Below are positions 16,477-24,383 of a stretch of 64,000 nt of DNA, in pieces (positions within the stretch are counted from its first letter, which is position 1; the number at the start of each line of letters is the position of its first letter). The DNA is from Abditibacteriota bacterium. Lineage in GTDB: Bacteria > Armatimonadota > UBA5829. The DNA lies in the NCBI GenBank assembly GCA_017552965.1, contig JAFZNQ010000099.1, positions 1-64,000 of the forward strand, in the 5' to 3' direction. The notes beneath the pieces were generated by a model that did no database searches, was not told the origin of the DNA, and saw only the letters and a program-made list of their open reading frames with translations. A program made the position numbers and the translations under genes.

Positions 16477-17456
16477 AAACAGGCAAGCTGCCAAACACTC
16501 TGCTGGAGCGTCTTATCCGGACGGACAACACGGACCCTTCTGTATTGGTGGGTCCCCGGACAGGGGTGGACGGCGCCGTGGTGGCCCTGTCCGAATGCGA
16601 CCTGATAGCAGTCAGCGACCCGGTCACCTTTGAGACGGACCGGGTGGGGGAGCATCTCGCAGCCATCAACGCCAACGATATAGCGGTCATGGGGGGCTGG
16701 CCTCTCTATCTGCTGTGCGTCATCCTGCTGCCCCCTTATATGGACGAGAGCGGCGTGGTCCGGCTGTTTGAGGGAGTGAAAGAGGCTGCCTCCAAATACA
16801 ATATATCGCTTATAGGCGGACATACGGAGATCACCGACGCGGTCACAAGGCCGGTGGTCAGCGGGACCATGCTGGGGGTGTCCCTGAAGAAGGACTTTCC
16901 CACGGCAGCGCGCCCTGGAGACGTCATAATACAGATCAATCCCGTGGCTGTGGAAGGGGCTGTCATTCTGGCCGGGTGCCACAGAGAAAGGCTGACAGCC
17001 TGCGGAGCCGGGCGGGAGCTCATAGACGCTGCCGCAGGCCTCGGGGACAGATACGGCCTGTGCATCGCGGCTCCTGCGGCTCTGTGTCTGGAGCATGATA
17101 TCCGGGTGATGCATGACGTCACCGAAGGAGGCATATGCGGCGCGTTGTCCGAGATGGCCCTCTCTTCCGGCTGTGACTTCGTGATAGACCGGGCTTCCAT
17201 ACTGACAGACCCCGCCGCCTGTGAGATATGCCGCCTGCTGGGAATAGAAATACTCGGGCTCATAGGCAGCGGCAGCCTCCTTGTTGTGGTGGACGGCGCG
17301 GATGCAGACCCCCTTCTTGACGCGCTGAGAGGGCAGGGCTATGAAGCGTCGGCCATAGGCAGAGCGGTGAAGGGCTGCGGCAGGAGCCGTTTTTCCGACG
17401 GCTCGCCCTGGCCGGAGATCCTGCGCGACGAGCTGGCGCGTATCACCGAATCTTAG
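16473..17456 (+). CDS. AIR synthase-related protein (HypE-like fold) of unknown substrate
   Basis: This 327-residue protein of the PurM/HypE/SelD/ThiL fold shares features with true HypE: the ATP-binding segment (VSDPVTF...INANDIAVMGGWP), a second IGGHTE motif and the central glycine-rich region. It lacks HypE's C-terminal RIC tail and so cannot carry the thiocarbamate cyanide precursor. It overlaps truB by four bases (ATGA) and precedes an MFS gene. A bona fide hypE lies at 27809, so this paralogue presumably acts on another substrate in ATP-dependent phosphorylation or dehydration. No specific function is claimed. Confidence 0.7.
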   Translation: MKTGKLPNTLLERLIRTDNTDPSVLVGPRTGVDGAVVALSECDLIAVSDPVTFETDRVGEHLAAINANDIAVMGGWPLYLLCVILLPPYMDESGVVRLFEGVKEAASKYNISLIGGHTEITDAVTRPVVSGTMLGVSLKKDFPTAARPGDVIIQINPVAVEGAVILAGCHRERLTACGAGRELIDAAAGLGDRYGLCIAAPAALCLEHDIRVMHDVTEGGICGALSEMALSSGCDFVIDRASILTDPAACEICRLLGIEILGLIGSGSLLVVVDGADADPLLDALRGQGYEASAIGRAVKGCGRSRFSDGSPWPEILRDELARITES

Positions 17457-17492
17457 TTCAGCCGGGCTACGGCGCCGAAGCGCGCTTATAAT

Positions 17493-18689
17493 ATGAAACA
17501 ACTACCCTATTATCAAAAAAACATTATAGTTCTCGGTATATGCATTTTCCTGTGCGCCGTCAGCTATCAGATCATCATGCCCTTCTTTCCCAGGCTCCTG
17601 GCGGACCTGGGAGTGGAAGAGCAGAACATCAGCTATTGGACCGGCCTGATCTTTTCCTGTCAGTCGGCGGCCTTCATGATCGCGGCTCCTCTGTGGGGCA
17701 AGGTGGGGGATACCTACGGCCGCAAAAAGATGATCCTGAGGGCGGGGACGGTGATCAGCATATCCTATTTTGCCATGTTTTTCTGCCGGGACCCCTATCA
17801 GCTGCTGGTGGTGCGTATAGTCAACGGCTTCTTTACCGGCTTTATCCCCGCTTCCATCACCCTGGTGTCCACCAATACTCCCGAGGACAGGGTGCTCCCT
17901 TACGTGGCGGCAATGCAGACCGTGTCCGCCTCCGGGACCATAGCCGGCCCGGCGGTAGGAGGCTTTCTGGGCGCATTGTGGGGCTTTCAGTCCAGCGTGC
18001 TGGTGGGGGCCTCGGCCGTGTTTGTCAGCACCATAATGGTGCTGGCCTTTGTCAAAGAGATCAATATGCCCAGACCCGACCCGGGGCACCGGACCACCCT
18101 GTGGCAGGATATCGCCATCTCCTTTCGGAACCCGGTCATCAAAAATCTGGTGGTCATGAACTTCTTTCAGGGCATATGCGTTCAGGGAGTCATGCCCTTT
18201 ATCATCATACACATGGACGGACAGGTCTCCGATTTTGTCAGCGGCATCCTGTATTCGCTGCCGGCGGTGGCCATGATATTCACCGCTCAGCGCTGGAGCC
18301 GGCTGGGCAAGACCATGAGCCAGTATCTCATGATAATCATCGGCTTCATAGGCTCCGGGGCGGCCATAGTGCTGCTGGCCAACGTCAGGAGCCTGGTCCT
18401 CTTTGGCATATTTATGTTTCTATTCGGCCTGATGAACTCCGGCATCACCACCAATCTGACGGCCAAGACCGTGAGCAGCATAGAAGAGGATTTCAGGGGC
18501 AGGGCCCTGTCTATCCAATCCACCTTTCAGACCCTGGGCGCCGTCACGACTCCCGTCACCGCCGGCATCATCATACAGGCCCGGGGCACGGCCTTTTCGT
18601 TTTCGGCAGTGGGTATCCTGACTCTGGTGGTCGGCATCCTCTTCTGGGTGGTCCTCAAAAACGACCTCGCCAACTCCCCGGCAAAATAA
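17493..18689 (+). CDS. Major facilitator superfamily transporter (multidrug/sugar efflux type)
   Basis: This 398-residue inner-membrane protein has about twelve hydrophobic helices. Motif A between helices 2 and 3 reads GKVGDTYGRKKM, and helix 4 and 5 sequences (VRIVNGFFTGF, GTIAGPAVGGFLG) resemble drug/H+ antiporter motifs B and C. The substrate cannot be told. It follows the AIR-synthase-like gene by 36 bases without a terminator and is probably the operon's last gene. Confidence 0.85.
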   Translation: MKQLPYYQKNIIVLGICIFLCAVSYQIIMPFFPRLLADLGVEEQNISYWTGLIFSCQSAAFMIAAPLWGKVGDTYGRKKMILRAGTVISISYFAMFFCRDPYQLLVVRIVNGFFTGFIPASITLVSTNTPEDRVLPYVAAMQTVSASGTIAGPAVGGFLGALWGFQSSVLVGASAVFVSTIMVLAFVKEINMPRPDPGHRTTLWQDIAISFRNPVIKNLVVMNFFQGICVQGVMPFIIIHMDGQVSDFVSGILYSLPAVAMIFTAQRWSRLGKTMSQYLMIIIGFIGSGAAIVLLANVRSLVLFGIFMFLFGLMNSGITTNLTAKTVSSIEEDFRGRALSIQSTFQTLGAVTTPVTAGIIIQARGTAFSFSAVGILTLVVGILFWVVLKNDLANSPAK

Positions 18690-18700
18690 TTTTCCGGCGC

Positions 18701-18740
18701 AAAAAAATATCGGCAGATCACTGTGTGGATCTGCCGATAT
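18701..18740 (-). terminator. Intrinsic terminator of the thioredoxin-like gene
   Basis: A thirteen-base-pair stem ATATCGGCAGATC/GATCTGCCGATAT (18707-18740) is followed, on the minus strand, by seven T (18707-18701). It lies just after the minus-strand stop at 18751 and may also block read-through from the MFS gene. Confidence 0.82.
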
Positions 18741-18750
18741 GTCTGTCGGG

Positions 18751-19746
18751 CTATTTTGAACGCTTGTCCGTCCTTGGCCTTTCCCTGGGAGGAGCCGAGG
18801 GCTTGGTGACGGGCTTGCTCTCCTGCCGTGTCACCGAAGGTCTGGAGGCGGGGAAAGAGGGCCTCTCAGAGACGTCGGGCCTGGAAGGTCTTTCGGGCCT
18901 CCTGACATCGGGTCTCTCCGGTCTGTTGTCGCCGGGACGGCCGATGATCGGCCTGGGCCGGGCGATATTTGGTCTGGGCTCGGCAATATTGGGCCGGGGC
19001 TCGGCTATGTTCGGTCTGGGCTCGGCGATATTGGGCCGGGGCTGCATGACGTCGGGCAGAGGATGATGCGATCCGGGGCCGGGCCTGCGGCCATCCATGG
19101 CGGGCGGGAGCGGCGGCCTTCTGACCTCACCGGGGAAATCCGGTATCCTGGAAGGGAATATGTAGTCCGGATGTCTGTAATGTCTGTAACGGTCGTTGTA
19201 ATAATAGCGGTCGTCAAACCATATCCATCTGTCCGAATATCTCCACCAGTCGTTGTTGCGATATACTATGCGATTGTTGTAATAATAATCGTCATACCAG
19301 TTGTCGTTGATGAGCCAGCCGATCACAGCTCCTGCTATCAGGGCAGCCAGGATGTCGTCACTATTGGTGTAGCCGGAGGTACGCGTGTTCTTGTATTCCC
19401 TGCCGTCAGCATTCAGATATATGATGGAGGGAAGCTTTGTGACGTTGTACTCCGTGCACAGATCGCGATATCTGGCTCTGTTGGCAGGGCCGGTGAGATC
19501 TATTTTCATCCAGATCAGGTCTTCCACGGCGGCCACAAACTGGCCGTTGTCCAGCATGTTCTGCTCCATCAGGCGGCAGTCGTAGTTGTCGTCGTCGGTA
19601 AACCAGAGAGCTATGGGCATATTGTCCGAGAGGGCTCTCGTGAGAGCGGCGTCGGAATATTTGATCACCTTCAGCTCACCGCAAAAAGAAGGGGCAGCCA
19701 TAAGGATGAACAGGATGCAGATGCACCATAAGGATACCTTTTTCAT
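18751..19746 (-). CDS. Exported thioredoxin-fold protein lacking CXXC, with Tyr-rich and Pro-repeat C-terminus
   Basis: A signal peptide covers residues 1-27. Residues 30-140 resemble the thioredoxin fold of DsbD-gamma/YyaL-type proteins (IALWFTDDD...CRLMEQNML, then VTKLPSIIYLNADG). The usual WCxxC is reduced to a single Cys in a DNYDC context, so redox exchange is unlikely. A glycine/alanine helix (LAALIAGAVIGWL) and a very Tyr/Asp/Arg-rich stretch follow, then four heptads of the type EPRPNIA and a Pro/Arg/Ser tail. ATG 19746 has AGGAGG upstream; 31 upstream codons are excluded. The role may be cell-surface or periplasmic; function unknown. Confidence 0.65.
   Translation of the reverse strand: MKKVSLWCICILFILMAAPSFCGELKVIKYSDAALTRALSDNMPIALWFTDDDNYDCRLMEQNMLDNGQFVAAVEDLIWMKIDLTGPANRARYRDLCTEYNVTKLPSIIYLNADGREYKNTRTSGYTNSDDILAALIAGAVIGWLINDNWYDDYYYNNRIVYRNNDWWRYSDRWIWFDDRYYYNDRYRHYRHPDYIFPSRIPDFPGEVRRPPLPPAMDGRRPGPGSHHPLPDVMQPRPNIAEPRPNIAEPRPNIAEPRPNIARPRPIIGRPGDNRPERPDVRRPERPSRPDVSERPSFPASRPSVTRQESKPVTKPSAPPRERPRTDKRSK
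18950..19042. repeat. Tandem 21-bp coding repeat
   Basis: More than four copies of a 21-base unit (18950-18970, 18971-18991, 18992-19012, 19013-19033, then a broken copy) encode the EPRPNIA heptads of the thioredoxin-like protein. Units two and four are nearly identical, suggesting a 42-base duplication. Confidence 0.85.
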
Positions 19747-19807
19747 GATTTGGCCTCCTGTGATAGTTCTATTTATAATACGCTGTTTGGGTCTGTTTTG
19801 TTTCACT

Positions 19808-20548
19808 TTATTCGTCGTACTCTTCGTACTCGTCCTCATCGTCCGTGATGATGGGGATCGCGGGCAGGGTCTCCTCGCCCAGCACGCTGCCGGCCCAGGC
19901 CTTGAGCTGATCCGTGTCGTCGCCCAGGAGCTCTGTCAGTCCGGTCCAGAAATCGTAGGAGATGTTGGCAAAGGAAAACTCTGCCGTCAGCTGGCGGACT
20001 GTGTCTATCTCAACGGCATCCTCGCTGTCGTCCATGTATATGGCTCCCATGCTGTTGAGGCGCTGGTCCCACTCGCTGACCGGCTCCGCCTTTCTCAGAG
20101 TCTCGTAAAACTCCTCCAGATAGGTCAGATAGTTGTCTGCCAGCCTGTTCAGCTCCTCCATGGTCTTTTCGTCGGCAGCCTCGATCTCCGGGGGAGTGCC
20201 GTTGTCCCTGGCTTCGGTGAAGACAGCCTGCCAATACTCAAACACGGGCACGAGTATCAGCCTCTTTTCCATCTTCAGGAAATAATCCTCCAGCTCGCAG
20301 GCCGTGTCCTCGTCCGTCTCTTCCTCGATGATATCCAAAAGCCCGGAGGGGACGGAGGCTTCCAGACCCGTGTTCCACAGGTCATAATCCCCGGGGTCCA
20401 TGTTTTTGGACATCACGCGCCTGATGGGCCCGGTGATCTCCCGGATATAGACGTCCTCGCATTCCAGCTCGTCGCAGAAGTCTCCGGCCAGGTCGGTGGA
20501 GAGCAGCTTGACGGTTTTTATCCATAAGGGTTTTTGATTTTTCAGCAT
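19808..20548 (-). CDS. Hypothetical acidic cytoplasmic protein
   Basis: This 246-residue protein is very rich in Glu and Asp, with a DDEDEYEEYDE-type tail. It has no signal peptide, no membrane segment and no catalytic motif I recognise. Predicted helices dominate the middle (residues 90-170). The ATG at 20548 follows a GGAG site nine bases upstream. It lies 61 bases upstream of the thioredoxin-like gene on the same strand and may be co-transcribed. I do not recognise a family. Confidence 0.55.
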   Translation of the reverse strand: MLKNQKPLWIKTVKLLSTDLAGDFCDELECEDVYIREITGPIRRVMSKNMDPGDYDLWNTGLEASVPSGLLDIIEEETDEDTACELEDYFLKMEKRLILVPVFEYWQAVFTEARDNGTPPEIEAADEKTMEELNRLADNYLTYLEEFYETLRKAEPVSEWDQRLNSMGAIYMDDSEDAVEIDTVRQLTAEFSFANISYDFWTGLTELLGDDTDQLKAWAGSVLGEETLPAIPIITDDEDEYEEYDE

Positions 20549-20638
20549 ATATTGCTCCGGTGATAGTTTGCCTTTATATGTCTAATATTAGTATATATTA
20601 TGTCGGCCGCTTTTGTCAAATAAAATCCGCAGAAGGGG

Positions 20639-20667
20639 TTGATTTGCGTGTCCCGGACTGATATAAT
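20639..20667 (+). promoter_or_regulatory. Promoter with adjacent inverted repeat, upstream of the YolD-like gene
   Basis: TTGATT at 20639-20644, a 17-base spacer and TATAAT at 20662-20667, with TGA before the -10. An inverted repeat GTTGA-CGCA-TCAAC at 20674-20687 overlaps the expected transcription start and could be an operator. Confidence 0.6.
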
Positions 20668-20700
20668 CATGGTGTTGACGCATCAACAAAGGAGGTCTGC

Positions 20701-21003
20701 ATGAGAAAAAACACAGATGAATACGCTCCCTTTGACGCCCTCAGGGGTCTCGGGACCGTGCTGAGAGAGAGAGAAAGACGCCTGCTGCCGAGAGGCTCCG
20801 CGGAGGAAAAGGATATATCCGGCGTCCTGAGGAGTATAGCCTGCGGGACCACGGTGACCGTGGTGTATTCCTGGAGGGGCGAATACGCCTCCGTCACAGG
20901 CCCCGTGGAGGCTCTGTCCCGCCGGGCAAGACGCCTGAGGGTCTGCAGCCGGGATATAGCCTTTGAGGATATCATCGGCATATCCGCGCAGTATCCTCTG
21001 TGA
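20701..21003 (+). CDS. YolD-like small protein
   Basis: This 100-residue protein ends in a pattern close to YolD-like proteins: a beta strand VTVVYSWRGEYASVTGPVEAL, a basic segment RRARRLRVC and the closing IAFEDIIGI. In Firmicutes YolD proteins accompany Y-family polymerase UvrX, but no polymerase is adjacent here. AAGGAGG lies seven bases before the ATG, and the gene has a clean promoter, so it is surely expressed. Family assignment is tentative. Confidence 0.5.
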   Translation: MRKNTDEYAPFDALRGLGTVLRERERRLLPRGSAEEKDISGVLRSIACGTTVTVVYSWRGEYASVTGPVEALSRRARRLRVCSRDIAFEDIIGISAQYPL

Positions 21004-21039
21004 GCCTTCGGGGCAGAGGGCACATTATTTTTGGAATTG

Positions 21040-21048
21040 TGGTATAAT
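21040..21048 (+). promoter_or_regulatory. Extended -10 promoter for the HAD gene
   Basis: TGG followed by TATAAT (21043-21048), 30 bases before the ATG. No recognisable -35. Confidence 0.6.
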
Positions 21049-21077
21049 AGTAGTGGATACAGACAGCGAGGCGAAAT

Positions 21078-21842
21078 ATGGACGGAATAAAGAATTATAT
21101 CTTTGATATGGACGGCGTGCTGGTATTGGGCTCCACGCCCATAGCCGGCGTCACGGAGCTGATCCGGCGTATGGTGGACGATGAGACCAACTTTGCCATC
21201 CTGACCAACAATCCGTTTTATACGCCCAAGGATCTGCAGTTCAGACTGGCTCACGTGGGTCTGGATGTGCCGGAGCGCCGGATCTACACCTCCGCCATGG
21301 CGACGGCTGCGTTTCTGGACAGTCAGCGACCCGGCGGGTCTGCCTACGTCATAGGCGAGTCCGGCCTGACCACCGCTATCCACAACGTGGGCTACGCCAT
21401 CACCCAGTACAATCCCGACTACGTGGTGCTGGGCGAGACCACGAATCTGAGCTTTCAGAACATATCCACGGCCTGCACCCTGATCGAAAAGGGAGCCAGA
21501 TTCATATGCACCAATCCGGACACGGTGGGGCCCGTGGAAGGGGGAGTGGTCCCGGCAGCAGGCTCCATGGCCGCGCTGATATCCAAGACCACCGGAGTCG
21601 AGCCCTATTTCATAGGCAAGCCGAACCCTCTCATGATGCGGTCGGTGCTCAGATACATCAACGCTCACTCCGAGGAGACCGCCATGATAGGCGATCAGAT
21701 GGAGACGGATATCAAGGCGGGTCTGGAGGCAGGCATGCGCACTGTGCTGGTGCTCTCGGGGCTCATGGACAAGAAGGACGTGGAAAAGTATCCTTTCCGC
21801 CCCGACATCATAGTGAACAGTGTGACGGAGCTGGACATATAG
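21078..21842 (+). CDS. HAD-IIA family phosphatase (NagD-like)
   Basis: This 254-residue cytoplasmic hydrolase shows all four HAD motifs: FDMDGVLV near residue 9, LTNNP (motif II), the lysine in IGKPNPLMM and the acidic motif IV MIGDQMETDI. A capping domain lies between motifs II and III, as in NagD-type nucleotide or sugar phosphatases. The substrate is not predictable. GCGAGG lies upstream of ATG 21078, and the esterase gene follows after 20 bases, so they share a transcript. Confidence 0.85.
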   Translation: MDGIKNYIFDMDGVLVLGSTPIAGVTELIRRMVDDETNFAILTNNPFYTPKDLQFRLAHVGLDVPERRIYTSAMATAAFLDSQRPGGSAYVIGESGLTTAIHNVGYAITQYNPDYVVLGETTNLSFQNISTACTLIEKGARFICTNPDTVGPVEGGVVPAAGSMAALISKTTGVEPYFIGKPNPLMMRSVLRYINAHSEETAMIGDQMETDIKAGLEAGMRTVLVLSGLMDKKDVEKYPFRPDIIVNSVTELDI

Positions 21843-21862
21843 CAAGACGCGAGAGGTGAACA

Positions 21863-22570
21863 ATGAGCTGTTTTAACATTACCTTTTTTTCCAAAGCTTT
21901 GGGCAAGTCATCCCAGATGCTGGTGTTCAAGCCGGACGACCGCAGTCCTTTTCCCGTGGTGTATCAGCTCCACGGACATTCGGACGACTATACTCAGTGG
22001 GCGCGGTTTACCATACTGGAGCAATACGCCGTTGACAATCAGATAATGATCGTGCTGCCCGACGGGGGCAGGGGCTACTACACCAACGCGGCCACCGGAG
22101 ACAGATACGAGGATCACATCCTGGAGACCGTGGAGTTCATAGACAACACCTTCAACACCATAAAGGACAGAGCGCAGAGAGGCATCGGCGGTCTGAGCAT
22201 GGGCGGCTACGGCACCCTGAAGCTGGCCCTGAAGCATCCGGACGTGTTTTCCTCTGCGGCAGCTCATTCGTCGGTCATAGTGCCCGAGGAGCGCAGAGGC
22301 ACTCCTTTCTGGGACAACATCTTTGCCGACTTCAAGCCGGAGGACTCTCTGAGGAGCCTGGCTCTGAAAAACGGCTCCCGGATCAATTTCCGTTTTGACT
22401 GCGGGACGGAGGACGGGCTCCTGCCCGAAAACAGGGCCTTTGCCGCCTTTCTCAAGGAAAAAGAGATACCTCACATATATGAAGAGCATCCCGGCACCCA
22501 CAATTGGGATTATTGGCGCGCCCACGTGGGGACCGCCATCGCTTTTCACATGAAGAACTTTGGTCTGTAA
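21863..22570 (+). CDS. Alpha/beta-hydrolase, esterase D/tributyrin esterase family
   Basis: This 235-residue cytoplasmic esterase has a GLSMGG nucleophile elbow, an oxyanion region YQLHGHSDDY, a likely catalytic Asp in DCGTED and a His in GTHNWDYW near the C-terminus. These are the marks of the S-formylglutathione hydrolase/EstA group, which includes acetyl-xylan and feruloyl esterases. With no signal peptide it would act on imported oligosaccharides or acylated metabolites. It is co-transcribed with the HAD phosphatase. Confidence 0.82.
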   Translation: MSCFNITFFSKALGKSSQMLVFKPDDRSPFPVVYQLHGHSDDYTQWARFTILEQYAVDNQIMIVLPDGGRGYYTNAATGDRYEDHILETVEFIDNTFNTIKDRAQRGIGGLSMGGYGTLKLALKHPDVFSSAAAHSSVIVPEERRGTPFWDNIFADFKPEDSLRSLALKNGSRINFRFDCGTEDGLLPENRAFAAFLKEKEIPHIYEEHPGTHNWDYWRAHVGTAIAFHMKNFGL

Positions 22571-22609
22571 ACGCCGTCCGGACCGGCGGCGCTACGCGAG
22601 GAGAACGAC

Positions 22610-23020
22610 ATGAACTATGCATTATCACAAACCATCGCTCTGTGGGTCATAGCGTCCCTGTGGCTGATATCGGTAATATGCGTGTTTATCGGCATTATGT
22701 ATCTGGTCAGGTTCCTGCAGGAGGCTATGGTGGTCTTTCGCAGGATAGAGCGCGTCACCGAGGACCTCAGGACCCAGCTGTATCCCGTGCTGGAGGATTC
22801 GCGCAAGACTCTTGACGAGGTGCGCAAGACTACCCTGAAGATCAACGACCTGTCGGTCAAGGCAGACAAAATATTGTCTTCTGTCTCATCTGCCGCCGCC
22901 GCCGCGCGGTTCATCACGGGCCTGGTGCCCGTAAAGGGCAGAGGGCTTTGGAACGGACTCTTAAGCGGTCTGAATATGTTTAAGATTTTTTCAAACGGAG
23001 GAAAAAATAAAAATGAGTAA
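22610..23020 (+). CDS. DUF948-like membrane protein
   Basis: This 136-residue protein has one N-terminal transmembrane helix (about 10-32) and then a long amphipathic helix with heptad spacing (RIERVTEDLRTQL...KTLDEVRKTTLKINDL), typical of DUF948 general-stress-like proteins. It overlaps the YtxH gene by eight bases; DUF948-YtxH pairs are common in Firmicutes and relatives. It is probably a cell-envelope stress component; the molecular function is unknown. Confidence 0.7.
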   Translation: MNYALSQTIALWVIASLWLISVICVFIGIMYLVRFLQEAMVVFRRIERVTEDLRTQLYPVLEDSRKTLDEVRKTTLKINDLSVKADKILSSVSSAAAAARFITGLVPVKGRGLWNGLLSGLNMFKIFSNGGKNKNE

Positions 23021-23387
23021 CGAAAAAGATACCGGTCTCGTGTTCCTTGCCGGCATAGGCCTCGGCGCTCTGCTGGGCGCTGCCGTAGCTTTGCTCACCG
23101 CTCCCCAGAGCGGAAAGGAGACCAGAGAGGATCTGATATCCTTTGCGGAGCAGTCCAGAGACAAGGCCCAGGAGCTGGCCGCGGCGGCTGCCGAGAAGGC
23201 TCAGGAATACGCTTCCATAGCCGAAGAATACGCTGTGATAGCCAAGGAAAAGAGCCAGGAGGCCATCGCGTCCGGCAAAAATTTTATTGCAAACGCCAGA
23301 GCCGGCATGAAGTCTGCCGACGAAGAGGGCGCCGAGCCCGTGTCTGCAATAAACGAGGAGATGGACGAGGCTGAAGCCGAGGCATAG
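23013..23387 (+). CDS. YtxH domain protein
   Basis: This 124-residue protein has a Gly/Ala-rich transmembrane helix at about 8-28 (FLAGIGLGALLGAAVALLTAP), the signature PQSGKETRE, and a long Ala/Glu/Lys coiled coil with an acidic tail. YtxH proteins are stress-induced membrane proteins of unknown mechanism. ATG 23013 follows AAACGGAGG inside the preceding gene. Five bases separate its stop from hypA, so the hyp genes may be co-transcribed with it. Confidence 0.8.
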   Translation: MSNEKDTGLVFLAGIGLGALLGAAVALLTAPQSGKETREDLISFAEQSRDKAQELAAAAAEKAQEYASIAEEYAVIAKEKSQEAIASGKNFIANARAGMKSADEEGAEPVSAINEEMDEAEAEA

Positions 23388-23392
23388 CCTCA

Positions 23393-23743
23393 ATGCACGA
23401 AATGTCTATAGCCGCAGGCATATTGTCTGCGGCTGAACTTGCGTCGGAGGGCAGACCAGTAAAGGCTGTGAGCATAGTGCTGGGGGAGCTGGCGGGGATA
23501 GACGACGAGAGCCTGCGTCTCTGCTGGGAGCTCGTTTCCGAGAATACCTGCTGCAGCGGCGCCTCTCTGGACGTCAGATACGTATACGCCGACCTGAAAT
23601 GCCTGGATTGCGGCAAGGTGTTCCCACTCAGAACAAACAGGTCCCTTCTGTGCCCGGAATGCGGCGGGGAAGGGCGCCTGACAGACAGGACGGATATGCA
23701 GTATATCGAAGCTGTGGAGCTGTATGATGACCATCAGGCTTAA
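23393..23743 (+). CDS. hypA: Hydrogenase nickel incorporation protein HypA
   Basis: This 116-residue zinc metallochaperone delivers nickel to the NiFe-hydrogenase large subunit together with HypB. It begins MHEMS, whose His2 binds Ni. A zinc ribbon is formed by CLDCG and CPECG (residues about 64-90). It is the first gene of the complete set hypA-B-F-C-D-E and overlaps hypB by 20 bases. Confidence 0.92.
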   Translation: MHEMSIAAGILSAAELASEGRPVKAVSIVLGELAGIDDESLRLCWELVSENTCCSGASLDVRYVYADLKCLDCGKVFPLRTNRSLLCPECGGEGRLTDRTDMQYIEAVELYDDHQA

Positions 23744-24383
23744 GACGGACATATTGGGCGAGAACTCCCTGCGCGCCGATGAAAACCGGTCCTTTTTCCG
23801 CGGGGAGGAGCTGTGTGTCGTCAACGTGTGCGGCGGTCCCGGCGCCGGCAAGACCACTCTCATTGCCGCTCTGTGCGAGCTGCTGAAGGACCGGGTCCCC
23901 ACAGGCGTGATAGAGGGAGATATAGCTTCGGAGATAGACACGGAAGCCCTGCTGGCAAAGGGCATAAAGGCCGTGCAGATCAACACCATGGGCGCCTGCC
24001 ACCTGACAGCCATGCAGGTCTACAGGGGCGTCCGCGACCTGGGCGTCTCCGGCGGCATAGTGTTCGTGGAAAACATAGGCAATCTGGTCTGTCCTGCCTC
24101 CTTTGATCTGGGGGAGGCCTGCCGGATAGCCGTGACGGGAGTCACGGAGGGCGCCGACAAGCCCTACAAATACATCACCATGTTCCGGTCGGCCCATATG
24201 GCGGTGCTGACCAAATGCGATATGATGGACTATTGCGGCTTTGACGCGGAATACTTTCAGCGGGGTCTGAGAGCCGTCGCTCCCGACTGCGAGCTGTACA
24301 GGACCGGCATTGACCTCCGGTCGGCGGAGCCTCTGGCCGAAAGGCTGCTCCTGATCCGAAACGCATGCAGAGAAAAAGAATAA
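23724..24383 (+). CDS. hypB: Hydrogenase/urease nickel GTPase HypB
   Basis: This 219-residue SIMIBI GTPase has the P-loop GGPGAGKTTL, an EGDIASEID switch, a nickel/zinc-site segment ACHL and an FVENIGNLVCPASFDLG motif that identifies HypB. The N-terminal His-rich nickel store of some HypB proteins is absent. It uses GTP hydrolysis to hand nickel to HypA and the hydrogenase precursor. It overlaps hypA upstream and hypF downstream. Confidence 0.93.
   Translation: MMTIRLKTDILGENSLRADENRSFFRGEELCVVNVCGGPGAGKTTLIAALCELLKDRVPTGVIEGDIASEIDTEALLAKGIKAVQINTMGACHLTAMQVYRGVRDLGVSGGIVFVENIGNLVCPASFDLGEACRIAVTGVTEGADKPYKYITMFRSAHMAVLTKCDMMDYCGFDAEYFQRGLRAVAPDCELYRTGIDLRSAEPLAERLLLIRNACREKE

Noticed and set aside
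16473-17456. The AIR-synthase-like gene as selD or hypE
   Set aside because: It lacks the SelD N-terminal Cys/Sec-Lys motif and the HypE C-terminal Cys, and hypE is present elsewhere.
18950-19042. Regular 21-bp repeats considered as a CRISPR array
   Set aside because: There are no spacers; the copies are head-to-tail, in frame and encode protein heptads.
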